From Comamonadaceae bacterium UBA2334 (lineage in GTDB: Bacteria; Pseudomonadota; Gammaproteobacteria; Burkholderiales; Burkholderiaceae_C): DNA of 20,200 bases. Within the stretch, counting starts at the first letter, position 1. Each line of letters starts with the position of its first letter. Below, one piece after another: positions 15,657-20,200 of this stretch. The DNA lies in contig DDUQ01000101.1 in the NCBI GenBank assembly GCA_002344885.1, forward strand, positions 1 through 20,200, read 5' to 3'. The notes under the pieces were generated by a model that did no database searches, was not told the origin of the DNA, and saw nothing but the letters and a program-made list of their open reading frames with translations. The position numbers and the translations under genes were made by a program.

Positions 15657-16922
15657 TCAGGGGAGCAGACCAAGGGACAGCTGCGGAAACAGGGACAGCA
15701 GCACGAGCGCCACACAGCTGATGGCGAAAAACGGCAGGGTGACCATGAACATCTTTCCCGGCTTGGCGCCGGTGACGGCCGCTGCCACGAAGAAGCTCAG
15801 GCCCACGGGGGGCGACATGAGGCCCAGCACCAGGTTCACCACCACCACCACGCCAAAATGACGCGGATCAATCTGGTAGACCTCCGTGGCAATCGGCAGG
15901 AGGATGGGAACGGTCATGATCAGGCCCGGAATCCCGTCGATCACGGTGCCGATGGCCAAGAGGATGACGTTGGTGAGCAGGAGGAACGTCACGGGGTCGT
16001 GCGCAACCGTCTGGATCCACGCGGCGGCGGCTTGCGGCACTTTTCCGTAAATCAGCAGCCAGGAAAACACAGCCGCTGCAGCCACCAGGAACAGCACGAT
16101 GGCCGAGTAAATGGCGGAACGCAGCAAGATACTGGGCAGTGCCGACAGGTGCAGTTCGCGTGTCACGAAACGTCCCACCAAGCCTGCCACCAATGCACCG
16201 ATGGCAGCGGACTCTGTCGGGTTGGCCAGGCCCGACACGATCGAGCCCACGATCACCACTGGAATCAACAGGGTGGGGGACGCCAGCATGATCGTGCGGG
16301 CTCGCACTTGCAGGCTCTGTTTGGGGTTGCGTGGGTAGTTGTGAAACCATCCCATGCAGGCGATGACGACAAAAAACAAGGCGGTGAGCAACAGTCCGGG
16401 CAGGATGCCGGCCATCAGCATGTCGCCCACCGCCACTTGCGCCAACACGCTGTAGACCACGAACATCACTGAGGGCGGGATGATCGGGCCCAGCATGCCG
16501 CCGTACACCGTGATACCGGCCGCCAGCGTCTTGTCATAGCCTTGCTTTTCCATTTCAGGCACCATGATTTTGGCCATGATGGCCACCTGTGCGGTGGCTG
16601 ACCCAATGATCGAAGCGAGCATCATGTTGGCCAAAATGTTCACGTAGGCCAGTCCGCCGCGGATCGATCCGACAAAGCCCATGGCCAGGTCCACCAGCCG
16701 GCGCGTGATCCCGCCGCTGCCCATGATTTCGCCGATGAGAATGAACAGCGGTATCGCGATCAGGCCGTAGCTGTCTACGCCACCGAACATTTGGGTGGGG
16801 AAGGAGTGCAGCAGCACCGGGGCGTCGGTCGCAAAAATGTAGACCAGGCCCGCCAGGCACAGGCACACGCCAATGGGCACGCCCAGCAGCATCACAAACA
16901 GGAAAAACAGACCGGTGGTCAT
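15657..16922 (-). CDS. dctM: TRAP transporter large permease DctM
   Basis: A 421-residue inner-membrane protein, hydrophobic over nearly its full length, with about twelve membrane segments. This is the transport subunit of a TRAP system. Conserved family segments are AIPLFILIGEIM near 56-67, ASIIGSATAQVA near 103-114, GGMLGPIIPPSVMFVVYS near 140-157 and LGLMSPPVGLSFF near 367-379. It lies 15 bp after dctQ and 23 bp before dctP. The start at 16922 gives the usual short N-terminus leading straight into the first membrane segment (GLFFLFVMLLGVPIG). GAAGG about 10 bases upstream is a weak ribosome site. Confidence 0.94.
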   Translation of the reverse strand: MTTGLFFLFVMLLGVPIGVCLCLAGLVYIFATDAPVLLHSFPTQMFGGVDSYGLIAIPLFILIGEIMGSGGITRRLVDLAMGFVGSIRGGLAYVNILANMMLASIIGSATAQVAIMAKIMVPEMEKQGYDKTLAAGITVYGGMLGPIIPPSVMFVVYSVLAQVAVGDMLMAGILPGLLLTALFFVVIACMGWFHNYPRNPKQSLQVRARTIMLASPTLLIPVVIVGSIVSGLANPTESAAIGALVAGLVGRFVTRELHLSALPSILLRSAIYSAIVLFLVAAAAVFSWLLIYGKVPQAAAAWIQTVAHDPVTFLLLTNVILLAIGTVIDGIPGLIMTVPILLPIATEVYQIDPRHFGVVVVVNLVLGLMSPPVGLSFFVAAAVTGAKPGKMFMVTLPFFAISCVALVLLSLFPQLSLGLLP

Positions 16923-16937
16923 GGTGTGTGCGTGCCT

Positions 16938-17558
16938 TCAGTTGACGGTTTCTTCGGCGGTTCCCAGGTGGAAACCTTCGGGGCTGATGGGTTCTGTCCA
17001 ACCCAGGTCTTCGACCAGGTTGGCGGATGCATGCACGGTGAAACAAGCTGCAAAAAGTGGGATGACCAGTTGCACCAGCCACGTGGGCCAGCCAAGCGTT
17101 TGCGTGCGTTCGGTGTAGAGAAAATTGAATGTCTCTTCGGCAAACGCCCGTGCATCAAAGCCGTGGCGAAGGATGCCCGCCGGGTCCATCCACAACCAGC
17201 ACATGGCCAGCATCGCCAGCCCAAACAGCCACACGCAGGCCGCTGAGGCGGCTTTGAAGCCGCGTGCCCATTGCGGGCCCACGGCATCGGTCAGCAGCGT
17301 GACGGCAAAGTCCAGGCGCAAACGCGTCATGCATGACGCCCCCACAAAGCACAGCCACACCACGGCGTACACGGCTGATTCGTCCACCCAATACAACGGC
17401 GTGCCGCTGTAGCGGGTGAGCACATTCAGCAGGATCAGCCCAGTGAGCAAGGCCATCAGGGCCATCAGAGCCAGACGCTCTGCCTGCAGAATGCCCGCAG
17501 ACAGTCGTTGGATGCCACGTGCCGTCGCCTTTGCGACCGGAATTTGCGCGGGTGTCAT
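16938..17558 (-). CDS. dctQ: TRAP transporter small permease DctQ
   Basis: A 206-residue membrane protein with four predicted membrane helices, near 28-48, 60-80, 105-128 and 158-178. It has the DctQ-type segment NVLTRYSGTPLYWVDESAVYA after the first helix region. I chose the ATG at 17558: it lies 11 bp after the deaminase stop and gives the normal family length. The frame is open far upstream to 17798, but that part overlaps the deaminase gene and reads as Arg/Pro/Gly-rich shadow sequence. DctQ pairs with DctM to form the membrane part of the carrier. The extended amphipathic N-terminus is common in this family. Confidence 0.88.
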   Translation of the reverse strand: MTPAQIPVAKATARGIQRLSAGILQAERLALMALMALLTGLILLNVLTRYSGTPLYWVDESAVYAVVWLCFVGASCMTRLRLDFAVTLLTDAVGPQWARGFKAASAACVWLFGLAMLAMCWLWMDPAGILRHGFDARAFAEETFNFLYTERTQTLGWPTWLVQLVIPLFAACFTVHASANLVEDLGWTEPISPEGFHLGTAEETVN

Positions 17559-17569
17559 GGTGGGGCGGC

Positions 17570-18484
17570 TCAGTCCACCGAACGGTACTTGGCCGGGCGT
17601 GTCGCCAAGGCTTTTTGCACCACAGCGGTCACGAATTCGCGCTCGGCTCCGACCAGTGGCATGCGCGGCAGGCGCACATGCTCGGTACCCACGCCCACCA
17701 GGGCATCGATGAGCTTGAGGTTTTGCACCAGCTTGTTGGACACATCCAGGTGCAGCAAGGGGGTCATCCACTGGTACAGGGCCAGTGCCTCCGCCCACTG
17801 GCCTGACTTCATCAGGTCATACAGCGCCACCGTTTCGCGGGGGAAGGCGCAGCCCACGCCTGCCAGCAAGCCGTCACAGCCCAGCGCCATGGCTTCGAAA
17901 GCGAGGTCGTCGACGCCGCAAAACAGCTGGTAGCGGTTGCCCACCGTGTTGCGCAGGTCGGTGATGCGCCGGATGTCTCCGGTGCTTTCCTTGATGGCCA
18001 CGACCTGCTCGCAGTCGGCCAGCTCCAGCATGTGTTCGGGTTTCAGGTCCACCCGGTAGGCCACAGGGTTGTTGTAGACCATCAGCGGCTTTTGGGCCGC
18101 ATGGGCCATGGCTCTGACGTTGGCCATGGCTTCGCGGGCGTCGGCCACGTAGATGACAGAAGGCATCACCATGAAGCCGGCCACACCGACATTGTTGGCA
18201 CCGTCGATGTAGCGGAGCGCTTCACGCGTGCTGGTTTCCGAGACGTTGGCCAGTACCGGTACGCGGCCATTGCTGGTTTCGACAGCGATGCGTGTCACTT
18301 CGATCTTTTCCTCCAGCGTCAGTGTGCTGGCTTCACCCAGTGAGCCACACGTCACCACGCCGTGGATGCCGTTGCGAATCTGGAAGTCAATGTGACGTGC
18401 GGTGCCGGTGGCATCAATGCGCTCGTTGCTGTGGAATTTGGTGGTGACGGCAGGAAAAATGCCTTGCCAGCGGGGGTTGCTCAT
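17570..18484 (-). CDS. lhpC: DapA-family lyase, predicted 1-pyrroline-4-hydroxy-2-carboxylate deaminase
   Basis: A 304-residue (beta/alpha)8-barrel enzyme of the dihydrodipicolinate synthase/N-acetylneuraminate lyase family. The Schiff-base lysine is K165 in VVAIKEST, the conserved tyrosine is Y137 in MVYNNP, and the substrate-carboxylate loop is GSLGE at 47-51. In this operon it should convert 1-pyrroline-4-hydroxy-2-carboxylate to 2-oxoglutarate semialdehyde with release of ammonia and water, the third step of the pathway. It is the first gene of the eleven-gene unit and has a good ribosome site (AAGGAG, 8 bases before ATG). The barrel family is certain; the reaction is assigned by neighbours, since DapA homologues have several substrates. 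Confidence 0.9.
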   Translation of the reverse strand: MSNPRWQGIFPAVTTKFHSNERIDATGTARHIDFQIRNGIHGVVTCGSLGEASTLTLEEKIEVTRIAVETSNGRVPVLANVSETSTREALRYIDGANNVGVAGFMVMPSVIYVADAREAMANVRAMAHAAQKPLMVYNNPVAYRVDLKPEHMLELADCEQVVAIKESTGDIRRITDLRNTVGNRYQLFCGVDDLAFEAMALGCDGLLAGVGCAFPRETVALYDLMKSGQWAEALALYQWMTPLLHLDVSNKLVQNLKLIDALVGVGTEHVRLPRMPLVGAEREFVTAVVQKALATRPAKYRSVD

Positions 18485-18543
18485 GGATGGAACTCCTTGT
18501 GTTTGAAATGGACCCGAATGGCCTGGGCGGCACGTCTTCCGGA

Positions 18544-18559
18544 TGTAAATATATTAACA
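18544..18559. promoter_or_regulatory. Candidate operator 1: 16-bp near-perfect dyad
   Basis: TGTAAATATATTAACA is symmetric at 14 of 16 positions, with TGT and ACA ends. It overlaps the -35-like TTAACA of the plus-strand promoter and lies 60 bp upstream of the deaminase ATG. A TGT-N10-ACA dyad would suit a dimeric regulator such as the GntR protein encoded in the operon, but no direct link is visible. Confidence 0.45.
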
Positions 18560-18560
18560 G

Positions 18561-18575
18561 GATATTAAAAATATC
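18561..18575. promoter_or_regulatory. Candidate operator 2: GATATT-AAA-AATATC perfect dyad
   Basis: A perfect 6-bp inverted repeat with a 3-base centre, directly next to the 16-bp dyad. It fills the spacer of the plus-strand promoter candidate. Its sequence differs from the first dyad, so it may be a second site for another protein or only a product of AT-richness. Confidence 0.35.
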
Positions 18576-18794
18576 TTTTAAGGGTTTACCCGGTGCGTCG
18601 TGCCGGCATGGCGTGTCAGCCCGGTGCCCTGGGCCTTTACAGGGTCTTGACATGGCACACCCATAATCAGCAGCGTTTGCCACTGGCGTGCAAGGTGTTC
18701 AATGTCGTTTTTCCAATCGTTTTTCCTTCCTGTGAGGCAAGGCACAACCCGCACGGGGTTCCCGCGTTCGGTTGTTGCAACGGCATCGCTGCCA

Positions 18795-20200
18795 ATGAAG
18801 ATGGGTGGTTGTCGAGCCGCGCACCAAGCGGTGCGAGGCAGGGTCAGGCCCGGGCTGGTGGTGGGGGTGTTGTTGCTGGCCGCCGCAAGTGGCGGGGGCT
18901 GGTGGTGGTGGAAGGCGCAGCAGCCCGCGCCTGATGGCGTACCCGCCAGCGCCGCGGCACCCGCAGCGCCCAAGCGCTTTGGCGCTGGCAGCCGCATCCA
19001 GCCTGTGTCGGTGGCCACCGTGCAGCAGCGCGACATGGCCGCCACGTTGCAGGCCATCGGGAACATGACAGCTCTCAACACTGCAGTGGTCCGTACCCGG
19101 GTGGACGGTGAAATCAAGGCCCTGCACTTCAAAGAGGGCGACCGGGTGCGCGCTGGCCAGTTGCTGGCCGAGCTGGACAACCGTGCCCAGCAGGTGCAAC
19201 TGGCCCAGGCGCAAGGGCAGTTGGCCCGCGACCAGGCGCTGCTGAAGAACGCCCAGCTTGACCTGGCACGTTACAAAGACCTGCTGGCCAAAGACTCGAT
19301 CGCCAGCCAACAAGTGGACACCCAAGAGGCGCTGGTGAACCAGTTGAAGGGCACCGTGCAGGCCGATCAGGCGGCGGTGGACAACGCGCAATTGCAACTG
19401 TCCTACACCCGCCTCACCGCGCCCATTGCTGGTCGCCTGGGTCTGCGCCAGGCCGACATGGGTAGCCTGCTGCGAACCGGTGATGCCAACGGCCTGGTCA
19501 CCATCACTCAGACACAGCCGATTGCCCTGGTGTTTGCCGTGCCGGAAACGCAAATCCGCCGGTTGCGCACCGCGCTCAACCGCCGCGAGAACCTGCCCGT
19601 CGAAGTCTGGGACCGCGACTTCCGACAGCAATTGGGCGAGGGCAAGGTGGTGACCATGGACAACGCCATTGACGCAGCCACGGGCACCATCAAGGTCAAG
19701 GCCGAGTTCCCCAATGCGGATGGCGCGCTGTTTCCCAATCAGTTCGTTAACGTGCGCATGACCCTGGCGGTCGAAAAGGATGCCCTGGCCGTGCCGCACA
19801 CCGCCGTGCAGCGTGGCGCGCAGGGTGCGTTTGTGTATGTGGTGCTGGCCGATGGCAAGGTCAGCGTGCGCCGCGTGCGCATTGGTGCCACCGATGGCGA
19901 CTGGGTGGCCGTGTCGCCGTTGGGCGGCGAACTGGCACTGGGTGACAAAGTGGTGACCGATGGTGCCGACCGCTTGCGCGAAGGCGCTCAGGTGGAGGTG
20001 GTCACCCCCCCTCCCGCGCGTGCTGGCATGGGCCCAGCAGGCGCAGGTGCTGCAGGCGCGGGAACACAGGCCAATGGCCCCTCGCCAGCCGGGCAAGGCA
20101 GCGCGCCGGCGGGGGGTGGCCCCACGCCGCCACCCACGCCGCCAGGCAACGCCGCGCCAGCTGAGAAAGGGCCTGCCGCTGCTGCACCCGTTCCTGCGCC
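18795..20200 (+). CDS. RND efflux periplasmic adaptor subunit (membrane fusion protein), 3' partial
   Basis: Reading frame open to the window end (at least 468 residues), so the C-terminus is missing. From ATG 18795: positively charged N-terminus, signal-anchor about 20-35 (LVVGVLLLAAA), four consecutive Trp at 36-39, Ala/Pro linker, first lipoyl half about 95-130 (VDGEIKALHFKEGDRV), alpha-hairpin about 130-200, second lipoyl half with YTRLTAPIAGRLG near 204-216, beta-barrel about 240-325, and a membrane-proximal domain to about 403. A Pro/Gly/Ala-rich tail then runs to the edge. This is the MdtA/AcrA-type adaptor linking an inner-membrane RND pump to an outer-membrane channel; the pump gene probably follows. 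The start is uncertain: ATG 18801 is close, and ATG 18702 has a better ribosome site (AAGGTG), but the extra residues look non-coding in codon use. It is divergent from the hydroxyproline operon. Confidence 0.88.
   Translation, partial: MKMGGCRAAHQAVRGRVRPGLVVGVLLLAAASGGGWWWWKAQQPAPDGVPASAAAPAAPKRFGAGSRIQPVSVATVQQRDMAATLQAIGNMTALNTAVVRTRVDGEIKALHFKEGDRVRAGQLLAELDNRAQQVQLAQAQGQLARDQALLKNAQLDLARYKDLLAKDSIASQQVDTQEALVNQLKGTVQADQAAVDNAQLQLSYTRLTAPIAGRLGLRQADMGSLLRTGDANGLVTITQTQPIALVFAVPETQIRRLRTALNRRENLPVEVWDRDFRQQLGEGKVVTMDNAIDAATGTIKVKAEFPNADGALFPNQFVNVRMTLAVEKDALAVPHTAVQRGAQGAFVYVVLADGKVSVRRVRIGATDGDWVAVSPLGGELALGDKVVTDGADRLREGAQVEVVTPPPARAGMGPAGAGAAGAGTQANGPSPAGQGSAPAGGGPTPPPTPPGNAAPAEKGPAAAAPVPA

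Larger units (their letters stand above)
18485..18794. promoter_or_regulatory. Divergent promoter region between hydroxyproline operon and efflux gene
   Basis: About 310 bp without a convincing gene. The part from 18541 to 18582 is markedly AT-rich against a GC-rich background. On the plus strand TTAACA (18554-18559), a 17-base spacer and TTTAAG (18577-18582) form a reasonable promoter towards the efflux adaptor. On the minus strand TTAAAA and TAATAT are spaced 19 bases, a weak promoter towards the catabolic operon. The stretch 18600-18794 shows no further signal I trust, apart from AAGGTG before an in-frame ATG at 18702 that could be an alternative start of the adaptor. Confidence 0.5.

Noticed and set aside
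17559..17798. N-terminal extension of DctQ
   Set aside because: Overlaps the deaminase gene, is Arg/Pro/Gly-rich, and the ATG at 17558 gives normal family length.
18641..18668. TTGACA near 18647 as -35 for the efflux adaptor
   Set aside because: The nearest -10-like CATAAT is only 9 bases away; no hexamer lies at 16-18 bases.
18699..20096. 465-codon minus-strand open frame opposite the efflux adaptor
   Set aside because: The plus strand encodes a clear membrane fusion protein; the minus frame is low-complexity and unrecognisable.
1..20200. CRISPR arrays, insertion sequences, integrases, toxin-antitoxin or phage-defence genes
   Set aside because: None seen: no regularly spaced repeats, transposase-like frames or defence domains on either strand.

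Overview
The window looks like chromosomal DNA from a high-GC betaproteobacterium, probably a Burkholderiales/Comamonadaceae-type organism. This rests on gene content, the Gly(CCC) tRNA and strong GC bias; no sequence search was run. No mobile elements, integrases, CRISPR arrays or obvious foreign islands were seen. Genes are tightly packed and fall into four blocks.

Block A (2-5364, + strand) is a three-gene signalling operon. It encodes a large membrane hybrid histidine kinase cut at its 5' end by the window edge (two membrane segments, four PAS domains, HisKA, HATPase, two receivers, Hpt). Next come a receiver/HD-GYP protein, a predicted cyclic-di-GMP phosphodiesterase, and a stand-alone receiver. 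The junctions are TGA|ATG and ATGA, so the three are probably translationally coupled. The likely flow is phosphorelay from the kinase to cyclic-di-GMP breakdown.

Block B (5521-7487, - strand) holds tRNA-Gly(CCC) with a candidate promoter and terminator, then a stress cluster: a TerC-family membrane protein followed by two universal stress proteins. A 9-of-10 match to an FNR/ANR box lies upstream of the TerC gene.

Block C (7586-18484, - strand) is the main content: eleven same-strand genes with no gap above 76 bp. They form what looks like a complete trans-4-hydroxy-L-proline catabolic operon. In transcription order these are the pyrroline-hydroxycarboxylate deaminase (DapA family), TRAP transporter DctQ, DctM and DctP, an orphan LivJ-like binding protein, and 4-hydroxyproline 2-epimerase. 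They are followed by the three subunits of an FAD/[2Fe-2S] D-hydroxyproline dehydrogenase (beta, gamma, alpha), a GntR/FCD regulator, and an aldehyde dehydrogenase expected to oxidise 2-oxoglutarate semialdehyde to 2-oxoglutarate. All four chemical steps, uptake and a regulator are present. The pathway is known; the gene combination (TRAP transporter, an ABC-type binding protein without its transporter, GntR rather than AraC-type control) is the less usual part.

Block D (18795-20200, + strand) is the 5' part of a divergent RND-efflux periplasmic adaptor gene, cut by the window end. The 310-bp divergent region between blocks C and D contains an AT-rich patch with two adjacent dyads, the best operator candidate in the window. 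I did not find a clearly undescribed system.
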